The notes below the pieces were generated by a model. The model was given only the letters and a program-made list of their open reading frames with translations, was not told the DNA's origin and did not search any database. Position numbers and translations under genes: made by a program. 64,000 nucleotides of DNA from Cladochytrium replicatum (Eukaryota > Chytridiomycota > Chytridiomycetes > Cladochytriales > Cladochytriaceae), in contig JAHLKD010000095.1 of assembly GCA_025526935.1 (NCBI GenBank), positions 1 to 64,000 of the forward strand, written 5' to 3'. Shown in pieces: positions 55,076 to 64,000 of this stretch; position 1 is the stretch's first letter, and each line of letters starts with the position of its first letter.

Positions 55076-56572
55076 CTAGTTAGTGCTTCCTAAGCCCAGC
55101 GAAGAATTTGAACGGTATACTCGCCCACACAACCAATGCTTTGTTTTCTTGACAGGTATACTTTCCCGTGTTGTGCACTCTAACGAAACAAACAAGTATG
55201 GCAGCACCGCACCACCTTCTTCGGATCCACGATGAGGGACCGCCAGCAAATCCGAAAGTACTGCGTTACGTGGTTCAGTTGACGTTGGCGCCACTGCGTG
55301 GGCACTCCCCACAGCTCTTCGTTTCGCATCATTTAGTTCACTTTCATCGCTTTCACGTTTCCTCTCCTGCTTTACCATCTGCAGATCACATCGGGGAATT
55401 TGGAGCAGCACTACGAACATCATCTTATTCGAGGTCGCCTCCATCTCAAGCTTGTGCGTCGCAAATGAAGCCATCCACGTTTCATCCACAGTTTCTGCGG
55501 ATTTTCCACTCGAACCAGATCGTCGAGGCGGTTCTTTGATTTGGATCCCGACGTCCGGGACAACCTTCGACTCGACGCAATCCGCATCCGATGGGTTGTC
55601 CCCCACTTCATGCGGAACCATCTGATCAGGATCGGGCGAGAACACAGGTGCTTTGTGCAACGGGGAGATGCTCATGATCTTTGCGCCGTTGATGCCGCGG
55701 AACGCGATCTGAGGTTTCGCGCAGCTGTTTTGCCGTGACTGCGAGATGACTTTTGTCATTCTGGAGATTATTTGCGCGATGAGGTCGCGGGGTAATTGCG
55801 TGCTCTGAAGGTTGGAATATGTTCCGCCCGAGGCTTTCGATACCCATGAAATGGGAGTCTCGGGTTTTCCAGCGGGAAGCGGGCCAGAAGATTCACCCGG
55901 AAGGCAAATGACGTGAACGGGGCAGGGAAGAGGTGCATCTAGAGAGAGATTCGGGGATCTGTCGCTGACGAGCATGAATACAGCCGGTTGCTGGCGAGGA
56001 CCCTTTCCCACACCCTTCTTGAGTACGTTCTTCAGTCTCTTCAGCCCGAGATTCGCGTCGAAACGTCTCGCCTCGACATTCGTGGCGACAGTTTTGGCGA
56101 CACCGGGCTTGAAGGCCAAAAGCTTCGTGGCCAGCTCTGCACGTTCCTGTTCTTTCTGCATACTACTCTGCTCTCCAAAAGGCAGACTATTCGCCATGAG
56201 CACTGTGATACGATCACAAATGTTCCGCGTTCGTCTGATGATCCGAGCAATGGCTTCGACGGATGCTCTGTACACCGACACATCTTGCTTCACGCCATCC
56301 AGAACGTCTGCCGACGCGACATTGAGCGCAATCCAACTTGCATCCAGAACAACATAAATGTCCACGGGCTCCTCCGGAAACCCGAGACCAAGGTTTACTC
56401 GAACAGCTGCGGATTCGGCACTGGGAAGGACTGAGGACTCGGAGAATGAGCAGATCTGGGGAGGTTGGAGACGTAGTGTGCCGGTGAGGATGTCTGTTGA
56501 CTTGAGGTCGTCGGACATGTCCCAATTTTTGTCCTGCTCCTCATGTGGAACCTCCGTTACAGTGAGAGCCAT
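55076..56572 (-). CDS. vWA-domain-like protein, function unknown
   Basis: One long exon, about 498 residues. After MALTVTEVPHEEQDKNWDMS it has VDIYVVLDASWIAL, resembling the first strand and metal-site region of von Willebrand A domains. However, the classical DxSxS is DASWI, so the metal site is not complete. VYRASVEAIARIIRRTRNIC, RITVLMANSLPFG, a Rossmann-like continuation (PAVFMLVSDRSPN) and PVHVICLPGESSG follow. The C-terminal half is charged and disordered. The exact family is not identified. The start at 56570-56572 is chosen; a longer frame starts at 56596 without added similarity. Confidence 0.55.
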   Translation of the reverse strand: MALTVTEVPHEEQDKNWDMSDDLKSTDILTGTLRLQPPQICSFSESSVLPSAESAAVRVNLGLGFPEEPVDIYVVLDASWIALNVASADVLDGVKQDVSVYRASVEAIARIIRRTRNICDRITVLMANSLPFGEQSSMQKEQERAELATKLLAFKPGVAKTVATNVEARRFDANLGLKRLKNVLKKGVGKGPRQQPAVFMLVSDRSPNLSLDAPLPCPVHVICLPGESSGPLPAGKPETPISWVSKASGGTYSNLQSTQLPRDLIAQIISRMTKVISQSRQNSCAKPQIAFRGINGAKIMSISPLHKAPVFSPDPDQMVPHEVGDNPSDADCVESKVVPDVGIQIKEPPRRSGSSGKSAETVDETWMASFATHKLEMEATSNKMMFVVLLQIPRCDLQMVKQERKRESDESELNDAKRRAVGSAHAVAPTSTEPRNAVLSDLLAVPHRGSEEGGAVLPYLFVSLECTTRESIPVKKTKHWLCGRVYRSNSSLGLGSTN

Positions 56573-56624
56573 TTCCGAGTTACCTCGGAAGAACAAAGGA
56601 TGGGAAAGCTACTAAAAATAGAAT

Positions 56625-56994
56625 TCATTGTTTGGAAGAGTTTGTAGGAATTTTGCTTGCCTCTGTGTATCTTCCATGAACGCTTCTTTTTCGTTTGAAT
56701 CCCGTACTGATGAGTGTTTCTCGGAATTGGGGAAGACCGAAACCCTCCGACTGATTGCTGATGAACGCCTGGTACCAAATTGAAACCGCCAATTCTGCAA
56801 AATCCTTCTCTGCGAAGACAAGAACAGATCTTCCATCGGCTGACCATCGAGCGACTGATTTAGGGATCGAGGCAGATTCCAAAGCTCTAGAAAACAAAAA
56901 CCATGAGAATCGGATGGCCCACTTTGTATAATCGAGCTTACTTGTGCAGGCATCGCACCAACAGTGTTATGCGAGACTTAGGGCTCGTCGCCAT
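56625..56994 (-). CDS. Single-domain HSF-like DNA-binding protein
   Basis: Two exons give about 104 residues. MATSPKSRITLLVRCLHK, then after an intron ALESASIPKSVARWSADGRS, VLVFAEKDFAELAVSIWYQA, FISNQSEGFGLPQFRETLIS and TGFKRKRSVHGRY. The order RWSxDGRSVLV, an FA..V helix and FRETLISTGFKRKR resembles the winged helix of heat-shock factors (RWSxDGxSFxV ... FVRQLNxYGFxKV). It lacks trimerisation and activation regions. The real protein could be an unusual HSF-fold factor. It overlaps no other gene and lies 52 bp upstream of the vWA-like gene on the same strand. Confidence 0.5.
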
Positions 56995-57219
56995 CCAGAA
57001 GATCAGGGGCTTGGACACTATAATGTGGGGGTAATCCAAATCACAAACAGAAGATCTTTCTTTGGCGGCTTCTGATCTGTGTTACCGACTCGCAGGAGTT
57101 ATCATCTCTTTCTGCTTACACTCTCCACTTTTTTTATTTCTTTTTATCATCAGCGTGCCAGCAGCACCACGTGAACCCGTGAGCAACGCGCTTTCGAACG
57201 CGCTCCAGTGTTTGCACAA

Positions 57220-60104
57220 ATGGAAAGTGGACAAACGTCAAGCCGCCAAAACCGGCAATGCACTCCAATGAACATATCCGCTCCGATACTTATTTCTTCC
57301 ACAAACCCAGCGACTCCCACGGACCTTCGCCCGACATTTGCAAGACGAATTCTCCCTGCTGTATCAAACCCTTCCTCCCCGTCAGCCCCTTGGGCATGCG
57401 CTCGTAACAGCATGTCAGGCAGAGTTTCTGACGATCCAGCTCACCTCTGCGACTTGCGGACAGAATCTGAGGGGACTGTGGTTGGAGGAGAAGACGTGGA
57501 GAGCGAGTCGGGTTTGAGATCAGTAACGAAAGGATCGGAGAAAGATGTGTCGAGCGATATTGGTTTGGTGGAAGAGAATTTACCAGAAGGAGAATCGATG
57601 GTAGTGAATAGGCCAAGAAGACGACGGCCAAAGTGCTTGTGGCTGTTAGCTAGCTTGGTTATTGTGATTTGTGTGATCGTTGTCATGATTCCGTTGACGA
57701 TCAAGGTAATGCCTATTTTCCACATGTGCAGCCACTAACCGACCATAATTTCAAGGTGATTATTCCGTCAGTGATCCAGAATGCATTCAGAAGCATGGAT
57801 TTCACTACCTCCCCACGCAGTGATGCACAGTCACAAATGTCCTTAGGAAACCTCACACTGACTAAGTTCACCTCAACCGGACTATTCTTTGACCTATCTG
57901 CCACAATTCCTGTTCCACATTCATCATTGCCATTTGGAACATTTGTGATCGAGCCTCCATTCAACGTCGGCGTTCTGTACCTGGGACGTAGCTCTGGACC
58001 CTGGTTGCTTGGAAACATAGACATGGGTGATAATCCGATCGAACTGAGAGCAGGAGACCCACCATGTGAAGTTGATCTTAAACACGCATTTCTGAAGATT
58101 GTGGAGCCGGACTGGGTGCGCGATAGCTTCATCCCTCGATTAATCAACCAGGACTACGAAATCGTGATGGATTTTGCGCTGCGTGTGAGTGGCGCCAATT
58201 TCAAGGTCCTCGGTATCCCGGTTCAAGGAGTGGATCTATATCGAGAGGTGAAAGTCAATCTTTCGCAATGGCTTTCGCAGGCTGCCATCGGTTCGACGAC
58301 GTTTGATACAGTCGACATCAATATCGGGACTGATCACACGGGAATACACGTTTCTGTCTTTGCGGAATTGGGAGAGTCGCTTATACCCGTATCAGCGTCA
58401 GTGCCAAGCCTGTCATTCGACGTATGTGCAATTACCTCAGTTCAAAGCTCGCCGATATTGGCAACGCCGCGAGATAGCTGGTGCTTGGGAAACATTAACG
58501 CTACGGTTGGGATTCAAAGCGGTCTCAAAATCAATGCTCTCGTCCATGGCAGACTAGTAGCAGGAAACAATCCGATAAGGATCTTTTCTTCTGGAACGAC
58601 CGCTACAGCGGATTTCGACCTTAGCTCATTTCGGTTCAACGATCAAGATGGCATGACTATTTCTTTTCTGGAGCAAATGTTTTCCAATTCCTACACGCTA
58701 TTCCGGAGCGTACAAGTTCCAGTGACGGTGGACGTAACTAATTTTATTCGGGACGCTATCATGCAGGTGTCTTCTGGGCTCGCTGTTGGCGGATTTTCTG
58801 TAAGTGTGAATGTAACTGATGAAGGAGTTCTTGCGACTGTGGTGGGGACCAACATTCCTAGCGAGTTCAGAGTTGGTCCAACATCAGTGAAGGTTTCAGG
58901 ATCCCTCTTGAATGGAGGAGGAATAACGATCAGAATCGGCGAGACTGCATTGGGAGTCGTCGAGTGGAGCGGGCTGAACCTTCAGAGTGGAAATATGAAT
59001 GCAACTCTTCTAATTCATTTAGTGAATGGAGACGAAGTGGAGACTTCGGTGGCTTTCATGATTGACTCAGCAATGGAGTTAGCACGGTTGATGATGTCAG
59101 GTGCAGGCCAAGTACCTGTGTCATTTCCTGCAGCGGGAGTCGGTGATATTGGAATCAATATTAGAGACACGACTGGACAAACAGGGACACTCGTCCTTCC
59201 AGTATCCGCAACCGTGAGTCTTGCACGGCTATTCCAGCAAGTGCTTCAAAGTCGAAATCTGAAAACATTCAGGAATGCGGCTGTCAGTTCACCTGATCTT
59301 GTTCCGTGGCGGAAGATGTTTGTACCGAGATTCTTCTCTTCATTTTCGTCTTCTATTGCATTAACCGATGCGGGATTCACCGGAGAAGCCAAATTGGCGC
59401 TATCGGAAGACATGCCACCATTGGAACTGAACATACCCCGGCTATCGGTGGATATCCTTCTTGGGAGTGCAGCGGATCAAATCAAGCTTGCCACGTTCAA
59501 CTTTTACGTCATTCAATTATCTAGCCAGATCCCACCTGTGCCAATATCGTTGGTTTCGTTGGTGGATCCCACGATAGTACCCCGACTAATCAGCCTGTTT
59601 CAAACCGTGAGCGGCACTGCGGAAATTGAGTTTGCGAACCTGCGATTCGGCGCCTCGCAAAATGAGACAACGATCACCACATTCTCACGGTCAAGAATCT
59701 ATTTCAGCGTTCCACTCAAGGCGACTCCAAGCGCTATTCAGCTTACCCAGTTTGTTTTTTCGATAGTTCCATTGAGAGTGCAAGCTGAGATTATTAGCGC
59801 GCTACCTGTGAACATTACCCTGGCTCCTTGGATCACGGCAGACGTTTCAAATGCGGTTGGGGCGAAACTGGCTCGGGTGAACATCACGGGACAGCGGAAA
59901 GGATCGGTAACAGTAAACGAGGGGAATCAGGGGTTTGAAATGGAAGCCAAAGATGTGAATATTGGAGCTTTACTGCAATTTGGAGTGGACAAAGCAGATC
60001 ATACGGTCCAGATTGGGAACGTTGTTGTTGAAGGTGTACGCTGGTTGACAGAAGGGTTGGTTGGTTTGTCTCTGAGAATTCCGACTGATAATTTCTTTGG
60101 TTAA
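57220..60104 (+). CDS. DUF3712/Tag1-like single-pass membrane protein
   Basis: Exon 1 (57220-57705) codes a disordered cytosolic N-terminus, a basic stop (NRPRRRRPKCLW) and one membrane helix (LLASLVIVICVIVVMIPLTI). Exon 2 (57756-60104) codes about 780 residues of lumenal repeats, each with the DUF3712 pattern: FDLSATIPVPHSSLPFGTFV with LGNIDMG, later INALVHGRLVAGNNPIRI, and VPVTVDVTNFIRDAIMQ. Several N-glycosylation sites occur. In yeast, Tag1 of this type is a vacuolar membrane protein that ends autophagy; the link is inferred from architecture. The start is the first ATG in frame, at 57220. Confidence 0.75.
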
Positions 60105-60608
60105 ACGTTTCGTCCTCTAGCAACTGGTTGTACATAATGCAAAGAAGCGCTTCTTCAATCAATTGGTGATCCAATTCGAGTAATAATGATAACTTGAGCA
60201 CAATTTTTCATTGGTGTGTCAAATTTTCTCTCGTGTGACTCCTCGGTGCCATCCCCGAATTGTGGCGGTGCCGAATGGCGGAAGGCGAAACACAGCCGGG
60301 CGTGTGATTTTGCATGAAAGAAGTCGGTGTTTTTGGCACGATTGTTGTAGTACATTGGACAATCAAACACCAGAATGACAGGAAGCAGTCGAAAGGGCAT
60401 GGCACTCTCATGGTGCCAAAGTATGGTTGCTTGATCCGCACAAGACGAGAGGCAGCCTTTCCTGTTCGGTGCTTTGGGCTTGTCACGCTCAGTGCCACCT
60501 GATCGCATGGACCAATGACCAATGTAATAAAAGTACGCGCATCCACAATTTTGTAATAAAACCTTCTGCTCCCTCAATTCGGCATTATCGTTTGTGTTAT
60601 TGAGAACA
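60105..60608. other. Intergenic region upstream of the first MFS gene
   Basis: No supported gene on either strand. The sequence holds the 3' UTR of the DUF3712 gene and the promoter of the transporter. Confidence 0.5.
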
Positions 60609-62682
60609 ATGGCCGAAGAGAAGGAAAAGACGGTCGAAGCTCACGCCACCGAGGAGACCCCAATTGCAACCATCGTTCAGTCCGAGTCTGAAAAGAAGCA
60701 TGATTCTTATGAAGTTGAGATTGAGGAGACCACTCTCTCCTGGTCGGAATCAGAGGAGCAACTGATTGTTCGGTACGTGGGCAAACTGCTAGAAGGCTGG
60801 TAGATTCTGACTGTTTTGATTCAGCAAAATGGACAAGAACATCATTCCATGGGTTACAGTCATGTATCTACTGAGTTTCCTTGACCGTGTAAACATCGGT
60901 GGGTAGTAATTGCTCGTGGTAGCTATATGTACTTATACAATTTGATATGGACAGGAAATGCAAAGGTCGTCAATTGTGAGTATTGATGCATATTTGGCTG
61001 GCTGGTGTTTCATTTGGCTCAATGTTGTGTTTCTGAAGCCAACGCGGCCGGAGTTGGTTCCATGGAAGCTGACCTCGGGCTAACAGGCGATCAGGTATCA
61101 CCGAATGGGATTTTTGGATACTCCTTGATTTACAACTCGTTTTAGTACAACTGGGCGCTGTCCATCTTCTTTGTGGGCTACGTTATCTTCGAAGTTCCCA
61201 GCAACTTGATGTTGAAACGTGTTCGACCTTCCCGTTGGGTAAGACACTCCCTTGCTAAATTCGAATTGCACAATCTGATTATTAGCATAGCTCGCACGCA
61301 TCATGGTCACTTGGGGACTTTTTGCTGCCCTTCTCGCTGCTTCTGTCAACTTTGGTGAGATAACTCTGATAGCCAAACGAGAAGAAGTGCTGATTGCATT
61401 CCAGCTTCTCTCATGATCTTCCGTCTCCTCCTTGGAATCATGGAGGCTGGACTCTTCCCAGGCATTCTGTTCTACTTGTAAGCTGAGATCTAACAACGGT
61501 TATATCTTGTTTATCAACATTCGATTCCAGGTCCTTCTGGTACCGCAAGCATGAATATGCTCGTCGCATGTCGTGGTTCTTTGCAGCAGCTTCGGCTTCA
61601 GGCGCGTTCGGTGGATTGCTTGCGTTCGGAATAGCTCGTCTTGATGGTGCTGCAGGGCTTGCTGGTTGGCGTTGGGTGTTTCTCCTTGAAGGTAAAGACT
61701 ATTAGAACGAAATCCAGAACATTTTCTTACCCAAGATATGAAGGTCTCCCAACCATCCTCTTTGGTGTCGCGACCTGGTGGGTACTTCCCGACTTCCCCT
61801 CGACTGCCAAGTTCCTCACCGACCGTGAGCGCAAGATTGCAAATGAGCGTTTGAAGCGAGAGAATGTAGATCCCGACGAAGTCGAATTTTCGTGGCACCA
61901 GTTCACCAGCACGGTGTCGGACGCAAAAGTTTGGATCTGGATGATCTTGTACATCAGCCAGTTGATCCCGCTTTACTCTTTCTCGTTCTTCTTGCCGTCC
62001 ATTGTCCGTGGATTGGGCTTCACTAGCTTGAACGCTCAGGTGAGGAAGATCTGAAACTATGCAGTGCTAATGGTGTTGATATTCTTAACTCAGGCGATGT
62101 CTTCGCCTCCTTTCCTCATGGCCTGCTTGGCCAGTGTTGCGTCTGGTTTTTCATCTGACTACTTCAAAGACCGTTCTTCCCACGTCATGTTCGGTGGGTT
62201 GTATTGCAATGTTTCTTTCACCAAAAATAACATCATCTTGATCAGGTCTCGGTGTTGGTTCCATCTCATTCTGGCTCCTCGCATTTGTTCGTGGCACTGC
62301 CGCACAGTACGCACTCACCATCATATGCGCCATGGGCATCTACTCCTCCATTCCCCCCATCCTCTCCTGGGTCTCCAACAACGTCACCGGCTCCACCGGT
62401 GCGGGTGTCGCTCTCGCCATGGTCGTCGGATTCGGAAACATTGGCGGCGCCATCGCGGGACAAGTGTACAAGAGCTCTGATGCCGCCAACTTTTACCAGA
62501 CCGGTCACATCGTCAACGGGTCCCTTACAATCGTGGGAATCGTGCTCGCTCTATTGCAGCGGCTCTACCTTATTTCGTTGAACAAGAAGCGTGCGGAGGC
62601 TGAGAAATTGTTGTCGCCTGAGGAGAACCCGGAAACTTTGTTTGTGACAGCGGACAGCCCCCGCTTCAGGTGGCAGCTGTAA
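60609..62682 (+). CDS. MFS transporter, allantoate permease / anion:cation symporter type
   Basis: Multi-pass importer of the ACS (Dal5/Tna1-like) group, which carries organic anions such as allantoate or nicotinate. About a dozen exons. The N-terminal tail is acidic (MAEEKEKTVEAHATEETP), then KMDKNIIPWVTVMYLLSFLD with RVNIGNAKVVN, MEADLGLTGDQYNWALSIFF, VGYVIFEVPSNLMLKRVRPS (family signature), FRLLLGIMEAGLFPGILFYL and WRWVFLLEGLPTILFGVATW. The C-terminal half has LYSFSFFLPSIVRGLGFTSL and GYS-like helices to IVGIVLALLQRLYLISLNKK. Exon 3 is only 21 nt (60955-60975). The plus-strand start is ATG at 60609-60611. It looks intact. The substrate is not inferable. Confidence 0.88.
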
Positions 62683-63022
62683 GGATCAGGTGGACGGGCC
62701 ACTGATCGTCCAAGATCACTTTTTTCGACCATGTCAATTTTAGTGTGCTGATATCGATCTTTGTATTTCTATGTTGGCTATAATCCTGAACGTTGTTGGT
62801 TGGACCATGTATTCCGTCCAGCTGATAGCGGACTGATTTTTGGGTAAATGTAACAAGTTATGTGTTCATATGGCTTCCATCCGTTACCTATCAAAGCTCG
62901 TAGACCGCAATAGCTTTTCACTTACAGCCATTTATTACGGGCCCTGCAGACGCCATTCTTTGCGTTGGTGATACAAAATTGTTCTGTCCTCTGGCCCGGA
63001 TCTCCGCCCGCAAAGCATCGCA
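62683..63022. other. Spacer between tandem MFS genes
   Basis: About 340 bp between the stop of the first and the start of the second transporter. No gene is seen; it holds the 3' UTR and promoter. Confidence 0.5.
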
Positions 63023-64000
63023 ATGTCTAACGAGCTCGAGAAACCAATCGCAGTTGAGGATACTCCTCAGATGGATGATACAACTCCCATCAACACCATT
63101 GTACAGCAAGAATCCGATAAAAAGGACGGCGGGGAAGGTTTCGACGCGCTCCTGATCGAGGAGGCGTGCCTCTCGTGGAGCGAGGATGAGGAGAGGGCGA
63201 TTGTTCGGTTAGTTGCGGCGAATTCGCCAGAAGAACTGATCTCTAATTGAGTGCAACGCAGGAAAATGGACGTGCAAATCATCCCGTGGATCTCCGCGAT
63301 GTATCTTTTGAGTTTCCTTGATCGTGTTAATATCGGTGGGGCATTTGGATTCTGTGATTTCGAGTGTTCTTGTAACCTGACCTCGTGATCTCTTTAAGGA
63401 AATGCCAAAGTTGTCAATTGTACGTCAATGGAGAGTCTCTACATCCGTTGCTAATATCGTATCATCCACCCTTCTCAGCAAACACCTCTGGGATTGGCTC
63501 GTTGGAAGCAGATCTTGGCCTTGTGGGTGATCAGGTATGTAGCGATCAAATATGACACGCCCGTATTGATTCGTGATTTATAGTACAATTGGGCGTTGTC
63601 CATCTTTTTTGTTGGCTATGTGATCTTCGAGGTTCCAAGCAACCTCATGCTCAAGCGCGTTCGCCCTTCCCGTTGGGTACAAAGTCCAGTTAGCTGTCAA
63701 CCTTCACTTCTTACTCTAATGTTTCAGCTTGCTCGCATCATGGTCAGCTGGGGATTATTCGCTGCGCTCCTTGCTGCCTCAGTGAACTTCGGTGAGCACA
63801 TCGATTTTGTTCACTTCACAACTTAATACAAATATCTATCCTAATTGAATAGCGTCTATCATGATTTTCAGGCTCTTGCTTGGCATAATGGAAGCAGGGC
63901 TGTTCCCGGGAATTCTCTTCTACTTGTAAGCTCGTTGATCCACGTACCATATATGGTGCACCACTCATGAATCCAAGGTCATTCTGGTTCCGCAAGCACG
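63023..64000 (+). CDS. MFS transporter, tandem paralogue, cut by window end
   Basis: Starts MSNELEKPIAVEDTPQMDDT and follows the first transporter segment by segment: KMDVQIIPWISAMYLLSFLD, RVNIGNAKVVN, YNWALSIFFVGYVIFEVPSN, LARIMVSWGLFAALLAASVN, MIFRLLLGIMEAGLFPGILF and SFWFRKH at the edge. Introns sit at the same places, including the 21-nt exon (63399-63419). The pair is a recent tandem duplication. The N-terminal tails differ more than the membrane core. The rest lies outside the window. Confidence 0.88.

Overview
The window reads as nuclear DNA of a zoosporic (flagellated, chytrid-like) fungus. Genes carry many GT-AG introns of roughly 45-70 nt. There are fungal-type regulators (Zn2Cys6), fungal membrane families (DUF3712, EI24/Lds-Rrt8-like, allantoate-permease-type MFS) and fungal riboflavin and glycogen genes. 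Two things point to a flagellated lineage: a two-domain adenylate kinase of the AK8 type, a family tied to motile cilia, and remnants of the degenerate ankyrin-repeat family that I recall as abundant in chytrid genomes. The species assignment is inference; no rRNA or marker is present.

Layout. 1-6.3 kb: two Copia-type retrotransposon fragments in opposite orientation, complementary in content. The left one has gag, protease and integrase but no RT; the right one has integrase and RT but no gag. The left one ends in inverted rather than direct repeats. 7.2-19.7 kb: dense housekeeping block with phosphatidylserine decarboxylase (PSD1), glycogen branching enzyme, a PFK-2/FBPase-2, an IST1-like ESCRT-III partner with apparent lesions, GINS subunit Psf3 and an FGGY sugar kinase. 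21-29.3 kb: signal peptidase subunit SPC3, an alpha/beta-hydrolase fused to a tyrosine-phosphatase-like domain, a Zn2Cys6 factor, a Tls1/C9orf78 spliceosome protein and a small DUF4359-like protein. 29.3-31.4 kb: decayed ankyrin genes. 31.6-37.1 kb: cysteine desulfurase NFS1, an uncharacterised gene and GTP cyclohydrolase II. 37.9-42.8 kb: an orphan half of TATA-binding protein, then a tandem array of an unrecognised seven-transmembrane family (one intact copy, one probably altered, two relics). 44.7-53.2 kb: an RS-domain protein, a ubiquitin-like protein, an EI24-family membrane protein, AK8 and an NAD-dependent epimerase. 53.2-55 kb: a third Copia remnant with LTR traces. 55-64 kb: a vWA-like protein, a one-domain HSF-like protein, a DUF3712/Tag1-like membrane protein and two tandem MFS transporters, the second cut by the window end.

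Most striking: the 7TM array, whose two best copies both need a 4-nt microexon at the same place; the hydrolase-phosphatase fusion in one continuous exon; two divergent gene pairs with start codons only 2-41 and 19 bp apart; and the inverted Copia pair. Several otherwise good genes need single-base frame corrections, so base-call error must be separated from real decay before any pseudogene call is trusted.
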